Positions 1 through 11,237 of a stretch of DNA of 64,000 nt are shown piece after piece. Position numbers and translations under genes: made by a program. This DNA comes from Hymenoscyphus infarciens (Eukaryota > Ascomycota > Leotiomycetes > Helotiales > Helotiaceae), in NCBI GenBank assembly GCA_001414345.1, contig LLCB01000028.1:1-64000 (forward strand). Reading direction: 5' to 3'. The notes beneath the pieces were generated by a model, which had not been told where the DNA came from, made no database searches, and saw only the letters and a program-made list of their open reading frames with translations. The stretch's first letter is position 1, and each line of letters opens with the position of its first letter.

Positions 1-1302
1 GGGTAGGGGGCCTCGAGACAGCGCCTATACGACTGGCCTCGCAGCCGTGCGCTGAAGCGTTTGTTGCAGGGTCGGGCAAGCAACCACCCGTCGACTCACA
101 CTCAGTCGAAGTTCCATAAGAATCCGCAGCACCGATATCCTTCTTCCTGGCCTTCCGGAAGCTCTTCTTCCTGGCTAAGTGGCTCGAGAGTGGCCCTTTC
201 AAGCGCCCTTGTACTCTCCCGCACAGGTGGTACCGTCTCAAAAATAAAGTTTCTACCGTCTCACAAAAAGTATGTCCCAGCCTGCCGGTCTTCAGACGAA
301 ACGAGGATTCTTGAATCCCACCGGACTCCGAGAACTCCACTGTCATACAGGCTATCCGGTCAATTCACCCTAAAAAGGATAAATGAGCACTGATTTTACG
401 CCAACCCAAACTCACTTGAAACCAGCATCTTGGTGACAAAAGTTTATGATAACTATAAAAAAGCCCTATAACGGGTAAGATACTTTTACGGTGAATTGAC
501 CGAATAGTCTCTAGGTAAATTTATTTTCAGCAGTCTCCACTTTCGAAGCTTTATGCTTTGGACAATGCTTACCGAGATGTACTCGTGAGTATTTTCAAAA
601 CACTTGGTTGTGGCTGTGGTGGTAGGGGGGAAGCTTGTGGCTCCACACTTTGATATAAGAGAAGATTTGAAAGGGTAAAATGTGTATAATTAGAAGATGT
701 CGACAATGCAAGTCTCGTAATTGAGAGAATTCTATTTTTGGGAAAGGTGAAGGATCGCTTCCAGCTTCAAGAGAATATATGGAGTTCTTCCTCTGACATG
801 AGTCCCAATTGAAATCTATGTGTGAAAGTTCTTCAAATGCGCTCTGACAACAAGCCACCCATTGGCTACCATCCCCTGACTCGAAATCACACAAACAATG
901 TACCATCCAAAACCATCCCGCGCAACATTTCCACCGGAGGCAAGGGTGGTTGATTGTGTTTATAATCTTACTCCCGAAGAGAAAAGAATAAACGCGTGCC
1001 ATTTTTTTACCTTAGATCTGACCAGCATCTAGTGACTACTGTTATTTCAAGAGTTCTAGAACAATTGATTTATTTCAATAAAGTAACAGAGAAGAACCAA
1101 GTTTTGTTATTTGATCTCAAGTAAATATCATCTTTCAATTTAATTACCCCAACCTTCTCCTCTAATTTCATCAATTTTACAATTGCACGACGAACTATCG
1201 GATGACTGGCGATTACTTAGCAGAAGGGGAATCTACAACTATTTCTTACATCTCATCTCAACAAGCATTATACTAAAACACATATCTACACACTTCTTAC
1301 AA
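1..1302. other. Intergenic region left of the GEP3-like gene
   Basis: No gene is supported here. The main structure visible is an inverted repeat at 351-508, listed separately. A reading frame of 135 codons exists on the minus strand at 595-1002 but resembles no family I know. The stretch just before 1303 is the 3' flank of the minus-strand GTPase gene. Confidence 0.5.
351..508. repeat. Short inverted repeat, MITE-like
   Basis: The arm at 351-375 and the arm at 484-508 are inverted copies matching at about 22 of 25 positions. The inner 19 bases, 357-375 against 484-502, match at 18 of 19. Just over 100 bp of AT-rich sequence with no coding potential lies between them. The size and structure fit a small non-autonomous inverted-repeat element or a hairpin. 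No clear target-site duplication is visible, so the mobile-element reading is inference. Confidence 0.45.
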
Positions 1303-3420
1303 TCACGAAACACTCCTGCTCCTCTGCTTCTCCAACTTCTTCACCCCCTTCATAGATTTCCTCGGTCGTCCCTTGATATCCCTTTTCCCAGGCTTATCCT
1401 CCATCTGAATCCAAGCATTCATAGGTCTCCTCGCACCAATGAACTTCCCTTCCGGCGTAAAAACTTCCACAGAAGGCCAAAGAGGATCGATTTCTTCTAC
1501 CTCTTGATAGTCTTCCGCAATCTTTCCTTCCTCTGCTTTTCGGTTCTGCTTATCAAACTGGCGTTCAATGTCAATCCTCCCTCTTCTCACCTGAGCAGCA
1601 AGCTCAACCCACCCAACACCCTCAATCAAAATATCTGTAGAAAACACTCGATAAGGTAAAGTTTCGGGCCGTATGTTCGCAGCACTTCGAGCTGTCATTG
1701 GTCCACTTCGTTCTTTAGTAACATCCCATTTCAAATGAAAGACACCAGCTGAAGCGATTTTCTCTCCTGTGCCTGGTACGGAGATATTCTCAATACTAGA
1801 ATCTCGAGTTTGTAACTGGGTGGGAATTGCTTTCCTCTCTGTTTCTGTCACATGGCTACCCATGGGTGTAAAAGAGTACGAAAGAAAGACGAGATCCGGA
1901 TTTGTGGGCGTGATGCGGATTAAGCCACCACCTAGCAAAAGGGATTGTCCTGGTTTGATAACTTCTTGCTTGGGATGTACACGGTTGCGCATGACGAGCG
2001 ATAAGCGGTGTTCTGGTAGTACGTGTAGTTCGAGGTCACTACGAGCAAGACCGGGAAGGTCTATCAACTCCCCCTTTCCGTTTCCGAAAGGAAGGCGAAT
2101 TGGTGATGCCGTGGTTCCTGGGAGGGATGATACTAAGGGCATCTCAGGAAAGTTGGTTTCAGCTGGAGCGGGAGGAAGTAGGAGTGAGGTATCAAGTGAT
2201 TGGGGCTCTTCCCATTCTGAATCCTCAACATCCGCCGCCTTCGCTGTAGCTTCTCGCACTTCTGCTGCCAACTCTGCCGCTAGTTCTGCCTGGGCCATAG
2301 TTGCACCTTCCAATGAAAGTGGTTTTATCTTAGGCGCGGTCGCTTTACTGTCATCTTGTCCTGATCGACCTTTTGGATAAACGTTGTGAAGCAGTTGACT
2401 TTTTCCAACATTGACTTTTCCAACTAACCAACCACCACCGCCTCTTTTCCAGATCTCCTCTTTCAATTCTTTCGTCCACCATCCTTGCTTAGCACTAACA
2501 CATCGAAGGTTTCCTAACCGAACACCCACCCCCATTCTCCCCAAAGCATCTCGCAAGACCTTCTGTAAATATGGCATCATATGGTCGACCTGCTCTTTCT
2601 TATGTGCCAATAGATCCGCACGTTGAATAACGAAACTGACTTCCGTTTTCTGGCCATGATAAAATTTCCCCGTCTTTGAACGTCTATTCAGAGATCGTTG
2701 GGGTGTGATATTAAGGGTTTTGTGTAAAGCAGGTACCAAAGACATTGGGAAATCTGCGGCATCGATGACATGGTATACATGGTTGTATTTGTATGGCGAT
2801 TCGAAAATGGTATCCTGAATAGATCGTATCGAAGGATGCGCAATAGAAACGCCCGTATTATGCGACTTTAGATTGTGACAGCGGTCACAGGTAGGAATCC
2901 CCGAGGATTTTACTATCCAGTGATTAAAAATAATTTACGAGAAAAGATGGCTTCTTGACATACTGGGTTTTTGGTTCTTTTGCAAGTCTCCTAATTCTAG
3001 TTCACTCACAACAGAGCCAGCATTTGCTAAGGCCGCCCGGACGATTGCTCCCTCTCTGTCTTCCTCTTCTTTCATTACTGCCCCACCAACATATTCCCTC
3101 ACAGTCCTTCTCCTGATGTTGTAGTAGCCCGCTTGGTCGGGTACACTTGTTTGCGACAATGCACCGCATCCGGGACATTGCTGTGGTAAATGGGCATGCG
3201 CGCGAGTTCTAAATTGGCCTTCGGGGGCTTCGGCTTCTGTAATAACAGTATGTTCGGAAGTTTTGAGGAACCGTCTCTGGGAGTGTCGAGGCTGTATCGA
3301 ATAATTTGATGTTGGCAGACGGGGGATTCTGAGTAGTCCAGGACAGAGAAAGGTAGGAATATCTGCGATAGGAACGGCCCTTGATAGCCTCGAAATTAGT
3401 CTCCCAGTCGACCTCGACAT
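1303..3420 (-). CDS. GEP3: Mitochondrial circularly permuted GTPase (GEP3/YqeH family)
   Basis: The family is YqeH/NOA1-like GTPases, which act in assembly of the small mitochondrial ribosomal subunit. The model has two exons, 3420-2964 and 2912-1303, with a 51-nt GTATGT...TAG intron, giving 688 codons in continuous phase. The first 60 residues are rich in Arg/Ser/Leu, as in a mitochondrial presequence. A zinc finger follows, CPGCGA and, after the intron, CDRCH, with the typical YYNIRRRTVREY stretch between. The GTPase motifs come in permuted order: a G4-like IQRADLL, then the P-loop GKVNVGKS, then G3 DLPGLAR. The start at 3420 is the ATG that gives the presequence; a longer upstream frame has no better ATG. 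The G4 motif is degenerate (QRAD, not NKxD). It is divergent from the mitochondrial ribosomal protein gene 220 bp away. Confidence 0.88.
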
Positions 3421-3639
3421 TTTCTGGAGCCCCAATGCTAAGGAAAAGTAATTATGTTGGAGTTGCAGAAATGGTTTCTCCAGTCCCTGAACAAAAATGC
3501 CTACAGGGATCATTTTAGCGGCCAAAGCTTAAATAATTTATGTTCAGTTCACCACATAGCTCAGCACAGGCATCTCGACCTCATACAGAAGACCTTGGAC
3601 TTTGCAACGTCTGCAGATTCTCTTAATTCATATCTCAAG
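3421..3639. promoter_or_regulatory. Shared divergent promoter region, GEP3-like / MRP49
   Basis: Only 219 bp separate the two start codons, which face away from each other. Both products serve the mitochondrial ribosome, so coordinated expression from one bidirectional promoter is a reasonable inference. I did not identify a specific activator site. Confidence 0.4.
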
Positions 3640-4397
3640 ATGGTGAACGTTACCCACCGCATGACCATGTTGTCGAAAGTAAGTAAACCCCCTTCCCACC
3701 TGCAAATCCCAAGGCTAACAGACCAACCTACAGAAGGTACAGAGAGAACCCGCAAACCACTCCACCAACCCAATTAACGCTCTTCACAGTTGCTACAACT
3801 GAAAGTCGGAGATGGAGCAATAATATTACCCCCACAGGTAAAGAAAATCCACATGGATTTCGCAATAGCAAGAAACGACGGCCACGCTGGACCTAGGTAT
3901 ATCCCCCCCCCAACACCACCTCCCCAAGTGCTCACACCCACAACCACAGATTATTCTGGCGCAACGAACTCCGCCGCATACAATACTACAATCCCTCCCT
4001 TAAAGTAACAATATCTCGAACCAAAAACGTCGAAGACCCCGCCCTCATGACCGTGTTCTTCGCCTCCCCCGAAACCGCCAAACTCCCCACCCCCGAATCC
4101 TCTTCCTCGAACAACCCAGAAGCCAATCCCCAAAACGAACTCATACCCGCAACACCCGAAAAAACAGAAGTCTTCAACATCAAGAACCGAGTCCCCTCAA
4201 TGATCATGGAGCAACTCCTAAAACTCACAAATGCGACGCCGGTTGAGCCTACGGAGGAGCAACTACAGCAGTTGGAGTTCTTGAAGGAATATAAGAATCA
4301 GAGTATTAAGGATAGTAAGAGGACTATTGTTCAAAACCGGAGGCTGAAGTTAGAGAGGGAGAAGGAGATTTTGATGAAGGGTGGTTTACCGGCATAA
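3640..4397 (+). CDS. MRP49: Mitochondrial large-subunit ribosomal protein mL61 (MRP49)
   Basis: The product belongs to the mitochondrial ribosomal L51/S25/CI-B8 fold. The sequence HMDFAIARNDGHAGPR followed by LFWRNELRRIQYYNPSLKV is the family signature. Exons are 3640-3678, 3790-3896 and 3950-4397, giving 197 residues. The last intron, 3897-3949, splits the Arg codon of GPR. The first gap (3679-3789, 111 nt) is about twice the usual intron size here. It contains a CTAAC-CAG acceptor at 3733, the triplet AAG, and a new GTAC donor at 3737, so it may be two introns flanking a 3-nt microexon that adds one Lys. The C-terminal half is longer than in yeast and rich in Glu/Lys, likely a coiled extension. 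Confidence 0.85.
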
Positions 4398-5553
4398 ATG
4401 TTGATTGAGAATTTGGGCATTGCTTCCAGGAATAGGCAAGCTATGTATGATTTGGATTCGGCGTTGTCTGTACAAAATCTGTGGGCATTGTTACGATAGG
4501 GAGACACCATGTAGAATATGTGAGAAGGTGAATGGACCTATTAAACTACTCAAGAATGCCATTTGGGGCCATGTTCAATTGCGTTTTAGAAGCGTCACTC
4601 TGTGCTCTTCTGATCCCTGAGATATTTGCAGTAATTTGGTGGTACCGAGGTGATGGGGGGTTGGTTCGAGAAGCGTAATCTGTTCTCCAAGTTATGTTCT
4701 AGTATTCCGGGGTTTTGAGGACGTGCAATTGTTCCATCCACCTCGCGTTCTTTCCCGCTGGGTCATCGCATCATTTGAAGAGATAGTTCAGGGCATATTA
4801 CTCCAGCATGAGTTGAAAGTTATCAAGTGTTGAAAAGTTAGGAGAGTTTCATGACAATGTGAACAGTTCAATAACCCGTCGATCAATTCTGCCGGCAATT
4901 TCATTTATATCCTTAACTTCTCAAAGTACTACTTGGGACTGAGGGCAAGTAAGCTGTAAAAGCACAGACTCAATCTCTTTGTCGGGCTCAAAACTATCAC
5001 AGGTAGCATGTAACCTACAAATAGCAACCAAAAAATAATCACGACCCTTAAACAGTCTAACTACGAAGAGTTCCACTTTTTTTCACAATATAGTTCTATA
5101 ACATGTAGAGTATTCAAGAATCAGTAGGTAAACTATGAATAGCTCGACATTTTTACAAGATGTTTCTACAAGATAGAGCGCTCGAGTAACAGTAGGTAAA
5201 CAACTACCAGCCCGCAGACTTAGTCTCGCTATTCACTGGCAACCTACAAATGTTCCATCACGATAGCCTCATAAATTTAAATGGAAATTAAGCCAAGCCG
5301 TCCACCTCATCACGAAAAACAATTTAGAAGAAAGTATTCATTTTCATTTTCATTTGCGTCGAGTTTATCTTAGGATTTCTTTCCACCACTCCGTCATCCT
5401 CCTCCTCTAAAAGCCGCACCACCACGTCTATTCTTCCATAACACAATGCCTATGCCCAACCTATTCCCAAGAAACCGCCACCAAGTTGATCCATCAATCG
5501 ACGAATACACCTAGTTCCAATCTCCTCGCCAAAAGGTTAAAAAAAGGCTATCA
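4398..5553. other. Intergenic region between convergent genes
   Basis: MRP49 ends at 4397 and the HECT ligase gene, on the opposite strand, ends at 5554, so this holds two 3' flanks. No reading frame here looks coding. I see only AT-rich sequence and short imperfect repeats (for example two copies of CAGTAGGTAAAC near 5125 and 5190). Confidence 0.5.
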
Positions 5554-8500
5554 TCACTTCAATCCAAAACCCTCACTCTCATAAACCGCCCGCCAAAGCT
5601 TCGCATTCAACTTAGCCTCCGAAGAATATCTCCACAAAGACACCATATTGAAGCACGTCCTCGCCTGAGGAAACCTCTCACTATCATCTCCTAAACACGA
5701 CACCTTGATAATCAAGTTTGTCGCCCCCATCGCTGGGATCCGATCACTTCCAGTGATAAAACTCAGAAGTTTACGTTGATCCTTCACATTAGCACGTTGG
5801 AAGGATTCCCAAAACCAGTGTACCACAGACTCTGTCTCTTTAGCGTTAGGGACACCCCAATTCTCACACAGAGAAACAGCTTGAAGGGAGCCGATATCTA
5901 AAGGTTCGTCGGAACCTCGAATGAGGAGTTCAATCTCTTCAGGTCGGAATAATGATAATGCGTTACCCCCACATACAGTAAAAAATCCTCTCTTGAATGG
6001 CTCGAATTGCCGGGCTACCGCAAGGTCAAGAAGGTACCGTACGTAAAGATCCACAAACTCTCTTCTGTTCGAATTGGTGACAGGACGCTTGTCGCCATCT
6101 GGGCAAAGTGGAATCTGTATTATCTGGCCGTATTTTTCAATATCGGCCACAAAATCTCGGCAAAAGGTTGTTTCCACATCGCCTTCAAACTCCAGCAACT
6201 GCCGGAGCCCATTAGCCAATGCAGGGCGAAATTCGGCCAAGTCTTCCAAAGAATAAGTCATGGAGGGTTTAGCATGTGATGTTGCCCCAGGGGGAGGAGC
6301 GGGACCGGCAGCAAGGAGTTTTCGAAAGGCGAAAGGTGGAAGAGCTACATCGAGGATAGTTGAATTGTATATTGCTAGGCCAAGCACTACACCCACGAGG
6401 AAAAACTGGTTGGTCGTCTCGAAGCTGTTTGGGTTGAAATAGCAGAATTGTGACTCTTCATCGTACGTAAACATGCCTGATTGCCAATCAGTAAGAGGTC
6501 AGTCCAAAAGGAAGATGCTGAGAAACACATACCATGTTCAGGATTAAAGACATCCCTCACCAAAAGAAGGAACCACTCTTTTCGGAGACCACCAGCGTCA
6601 ATGCCCTCTTCTCCCTTGAATTCGATCCGAAGCCCCTTTTTAATTTCCTCACCTCCTGCGCCGACAACTTCACTCACGCCTTTTAAGCTATCTTCAACGA
6701 GACAATCTCGCCGTACTTTCAATATCAGGTATTGATTGACAATTTGGCGGGTCATGATGCTATCAAAAAATGCCTCTCGAGCCTTGACTTCCATTTGTCG
6801 ACGTGCATCATGTTCCATGATCTGTATCTTTGCCCAAATACTGAGGAAGAAAGGATATTGACAAAACGAAAACTTTCCACGTCTGGCTTCCCAAGCTTCA
6901 AAATCAGCGACGAGATCCGAATAGTCTAATAATGTATTGTAAAAGTCGCTCGTCGCCAGAATTTGGCCATGCTTGTGATGCGTTTCGCGTGGGATTGGAC
7001 CAACCGATTTCGTAGAATCAGATGAACCAAATGCTGGCCGGTTCTCTCCTTTTCTTGCTTGGCCGTTATTGTTTGCAGCAAAAAACAGGGCCATAACCCT
7101 AGCAGCCGCTTTGATTTGCCAGTCATCATTGTATACCACGGGTGGCGGTTTGCCGTCGCTCTTCTTGGGAGGGCCAGAAACCCCCAAAGCAGCATGTAAG
7201 GCCGCAGAAGCGCCTCGGCCTGTTGTGCTCATATTCGGAACAAGATCGTTCCTCGCCTCTCTCTTGGGTTCTCGCTGTTTTCCGTGCTGCCTGGTGAGTC
7301 TATAAGTTACAAAGCTTCCAATCAAATCAACAGTCCTCCGGAAGTGCGCGTCCGAATAGCGTGCGAACCATGATACTAGATGGTGATGGCACTCATTTGG
7401 AAGGTTCGCCAGAATCCCTAGTAGACGCTTGATGATTCCCGAGTGCTGCCCAGAACTCCCTTTACGCATATTGCGAGACCCAGGGGATGTGGAACGGGTT
7501 CCTCTCTTTGGAGGTTCAAGTTTTGATCCTCTGACATCCGGAAGCCTGTCCCAGGACCGCGACCGAGATCTACTCGTTTCTCTGGCCTGGCTGGTCTTTG
7601 TAGGTGTAGATGAAGGATAAAGTAGAGGATTCGCAAGAATTATGAGAACAAACCTAATATCATGGGGCTCAGACAATGGACGTCCTGGGCGTTTCAACAA
7701 GCTCTCCGTAGCTTTCAAGAGAACTCTCTGAGTATGTGATTGCGCCTCCATCATTTGGCTTTCAATTTCCTCTAAATCCAGGTCGGAAGTGCTCAAGAGA
7801 TCGTCTTGGGGATTTTCACCAGAAACAAGAGTATCCAGCTTTTTCCGCCACGACTTTCCCGCATTCAGTACCATAGAGTACCATTCGTTGACTTCTGACC
7901 AATCGACACGTGGTGTTTTTAATGTGACAATGTCAAGTTTATCATGTTTCTCATGCTGGCCGTCGAAACCTTTGCCCCAGGTACGGGACTTTTCAGGGCT
8001 TTTAACATCTGAACGATTTCCAGTCCACCAGGACCCATTTTCCGCAAAATCTCCTAGCAAAAGAGTCTTAGCATCCAGCTCTGATAACAGCCCGTCTGCT
8101 TCCATTTGTTTTTCAATCTGATTTTCAATTTGTCTGTCGGTCTGCTTCTCTACCGGCTTTTCCATAGGTCTACTAGGAATAGGCATCCAGCGCTTGGGCG
8201 CCAGACCTTCGCTCGCCGCTCTTGGGCCCATTGCAGGACGTCCAATGCTAAAAGATGCATTGACGCATTCAAGTGATCCGAAAGACGAGATGATGTAGTC
8301 TTCTAAAGGCTTGAACGGGTTTCTATGGTTGTTATTTTGGCTTCGTGGCATTTCATCCGCTCTCTCTTTCCCAGTAGAACGATATGAACCCATACTAACA
8401 GGTTCACGCTGGGGGCCATTTGGTCGATGGGGGTTGTGAGATTGCTCAGACTCATCAACCATGGGTCCGTAGAGCATTCCTGGAGAAGATGATGAATAAG

Positions 8501-9473
8501 GTCCGGGGTCTGCTCGACGGGCAATATGTCCGGGAATTGGCCTTGATAGTGGAGAGGCTCCGTGTTGATCAATTGGGCGGTAAGAAAGTTGTACTGGAGG
8601 GCTTTTCAATGTTGAGTTCGAAGTGCTCGAGCTATCTCTGCAAGTGCCGTCTAGGAGCTCTTCGATATTCCCAGACCCCGAAGGACCCCAGGATGGCGAA
8701 ACAGGGGGTGACGGTATTGGACTTGCTGTATGTCCGTCATCATGCTTGAGCTGCTCTAGAAGAAATGAAGTGACACATTGGTCGATGAGCCGCTTTGTCT
8801 TCTCGAGTGATAGTAGGGGAACTATAAAGGAATTAGTAAATTACCAAACAAGGGCTCCATCAATATTACTTCTCGATTGGCCAGTCCCGGGATTGGTCCC
8901 TGGTTTGGCTGCCACAGGAGTCCGCTGTCCGTCACCACGTCTTGCCTCCAGCAGAATGGGCTTCAAATCGTTGATAGTCAAGCACACCGTACATCTGAAA
9001 ACACTCAAATTCTTGGGCCATCGCACCATCGAATCGCATGTCATACATTTCCCAGTTGTCAAGTCCTTGTCAGGCACTTTTGGTTTCATCGTTCTCTCTT
9101 GCTTCTGAGGACGCATTGGGGAGGAACTGCTGAGGTCGTCGTCCGTCGAGTCCAACCCAGTGCCCCCCACCCCATCATCATGCCGTTTCTTTTTGCCAGA
9201 GAATAAGGAGGGAAAAGGATGGCTCATGGATCGTCCGTGGTGGCTGGCCGTTCGAGTTGGTTTGGATGAGCTCGCTGCTCCATGCGGTGTCCCATTTGCG
9301 CCGTTCGAAGTAGCAGCTAGAGTTGGAATTTGGTATGCACTTTCAAGTATGTCTGATTCTGTGATTCTCGTAGGGGGTCGTAGAGATGGTCTCGCAGGAC
9401 TCGAGCTGGCAGCGTTCGAGCTGTAATCGGGTCGAGTATTAGGAGGAAGGTTTCGATTTGACCATGGTGCCAT
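5554..9473 (-). CDS. HUL4: HECT-type E3 ubiquitin ligase, HUL4-like
   Basis: A HECT ligase takes ubiquitin from an E2 onto a catalytic Cys and passes it to substrates. Exons are 9473-8870, 8821-6533 and 6476-5554 (introns of 48 and 56 nt), giving 1271 residues. The N-terminal 170 residues are Ser/Pro-rich and lead to a small CxxC...CxxC zinc finger (GKCMTCDSM, FRCTVCLT), as in HUL4 relatives. The long middle carries charged low-complexity segments. The HECT domain fills the C-terminal third, from about EFKGEEGIDAGGLRKEWF. The catalytic Cys is in ARTCFN, about residue 1239, 33 residues from the end. The protein ends in EGFGLK, the usual hydrophobic HECT tail. The first intron was placed at GTAATA (8869) because the nearer GTAATT does not keep phase. 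The start is the first ATG of the open frame. Confidence 0.9.
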
Positions 9474-10335
9474 CGCAAAGCTCTTGATTGCTGGCCGCTC
9501 TGTTGAAGTGGCGCAAGACTTGTGAAGTGGTCATTTGGAGGTTGAGAGGGTTAAGGAGGCTCGGCGCTACGGCGATCGGTCTATCGTTCTGCAAAATATC
9601 GTGGGTTCTTTCCTTCAATACGAGGACGGGTATTAGCTTTTGGCTCCTGATGTCCTGGGGCTGGACCGAGAAATAGACTTTCTGACAGACGCAGGCTTGT
9701 TTTTGGCACTTACCTTTACCCATGATCTAGAACTGGCAATTTCTAGGTACTAAAGTCATCCCGCGAATGCTAAGCTTTGTGTGGAAAGTCCTGTTGAGTT
9801 CATCAAATAATCGAAATAAGTAAGTGTATGCAGATGCTCAGCAAAGAGGAGACCCCAGTTTCATCTGACAGCTGAGACTGGTTTAATACGAGATTCCATG
9901 TGTCCCTGGCGACGATCTTTCCCCCACTGCTTTTTCTTATGTTGGCAAGTCAGAATCCACGAAGGATTGGACAACAGTACAGCACTTTCAGATCTAACAA
10001 ATTTTCTTGCTTTAATGTTGTGTGGCAGCACTTGCATTGTGATATCCTCTGTAAGTCCAGACTCGTCACCGAAAACCGTAGCTCCTCCTTCTCTCTTCCA
10101 ACAACTGAAACCCCTATAAGGATAATGGAAATATATTACAAAATCACAAAAAATCACAAAGCATCACAAAGCAAAGAGGTGAAATATTATTTTGATGCAT
10201 TCATTCATTGGCCTACCACATGTGCAGATGTAGCTGCATATTTTCGCATAACCTTGACTAATTTGTCAAAGTCGTAAACATCCCAAGCCTGCAAAGCATA
10301 GCAGTACAATCCCTTGAAAACGCCACCTAAGACAT
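9474..10335. other. Upstream region of HUL4-like gene and 3' flank of RPL15
   Basis: It contains the probable promoter and 5' UTR of the ligase gene. A 94-codon minus-strand frame (9723-9439) starts with ATG but overlaps the ligase start in another frame and matches nothing I can name. The rest shows no coding signal. Confidence 0.4.
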
Positions 10336-11191
10336 TTAACGGTATCTTTGAAGGTTGAGAGTGTTGTGTCTCTTCCAGGTCTTTCTGCGTCCAGCAGTTG
10401 TCTTGTTGTATCCGTGACCCTTGCCCAATCCACGAGACTTCTTTCCGGTAGCGGTCAATCCACGAGATTCGCGGTGCTTGTGAACAGGAGCGACGATCCA
10501 ATTGATACGAGGATCACGACGGATGGCCTTGTGTTGCGGGTCGACCAAGATGATCTCGAAGTATTTGTAGGTGGAGTCCTGGTTGATCCAGTACGAGTTG
10601 AGGACTCGCAAATTGGCGCAGCGGCGTCCGACACGCTCCTCAGCAGTCGACTTGAGGGATCGTTGGTACTTAAGTTGGTTTACACCCTGGTTGGTTGGCT
10701 TTCCTATAATTCGAATCGATGTCAGTAATCTGCCAACTGGGTCCTCGGCGACCAGCGAAGCCCGATTCCTTCATTTTGGATATTCCATACCGTATGTAGC
10801 ACCCTTTGGTACTGGCTTCTTGCGACCTCCACGGCGGACACGGACACGGTAGATGACATATCCTTGCTTGGCCTTGTAACCTAGACGGCGAGCCTTGTCT
10901 GGGCGAGATGGGCGGGAAGCACGGTGGATAACGTTCAATTGTCGAAGCTATATTTTGCACTCTCAGCTAATGTTCAACGAGTGTATAGCAGAGACATCAA
11001 GGGATGTCCACGTCCACAATATTCCAATTCGTCTCGAGACCATCTCGAAGTATTGTTTCGGTGTGTTGCTGCCGCGGCAGAAAAAAGATCGATTTTTATC
11101 TTACCTCCCAGCATCGAACACGGAGAAGGAAGCGCAGGACATCGGACTGCTTCTTCTTCTGGAGTTCCTCCACGTATTTAAGAGCTCCCAT
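10336..11191 (-). CDS. RPL15: 60S ribosomal protein eL15
   Basis: This is a structural protein of the cytosolic large ribosomal subunit. Exons are 11191-11105, 10947-10791 and 10703-10336, with introns of 157 and 87 nt, giving 203 residues, the normal family length. Highly conserved blocks are all present: [66 protein letters not shown] and the basic end [13 protein letters not shown] further intron appears to lie in the 5' UTR: a GTCAGT donor at 11237, a GTGCTAAC branch site and a CTAG acceptor at 11192 that abuts the start codon directly. Longer introns than in neighbouring genes are usual for fungal ribosomal protein genes. Confidence 0.96.
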
Positions 11192-11237
11192 CTAGGCACG
11201 TTAGCACTGATCAACAGAATTGCGCATGTTGACTGAC

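Noticed and set aside
595..1002. 135-codon minus-strand frame starting at ATG, nine cysteines
   Set aside because: No family resemblance, odd composition, no signal peptide and a donor-like GTAAGA near the start; treated as chance.
8822..8846. Short GTAATT...TAG intron as first intron of the HUL4-like gene
   Set aside because: Only about 24 nt and it breaks the reading frame; the upstream GTAATA donor at 8869 gives a normal 48-nt intron in phase.
9439..9723. 94-codon frame beginning MGKGKCQKQAC, reminiscent of a CX9C-type start
   Set aside because: It lacks the later cysteine pairs of that family and overlaps the HUL4 start in another frame; probably 5' UTR.
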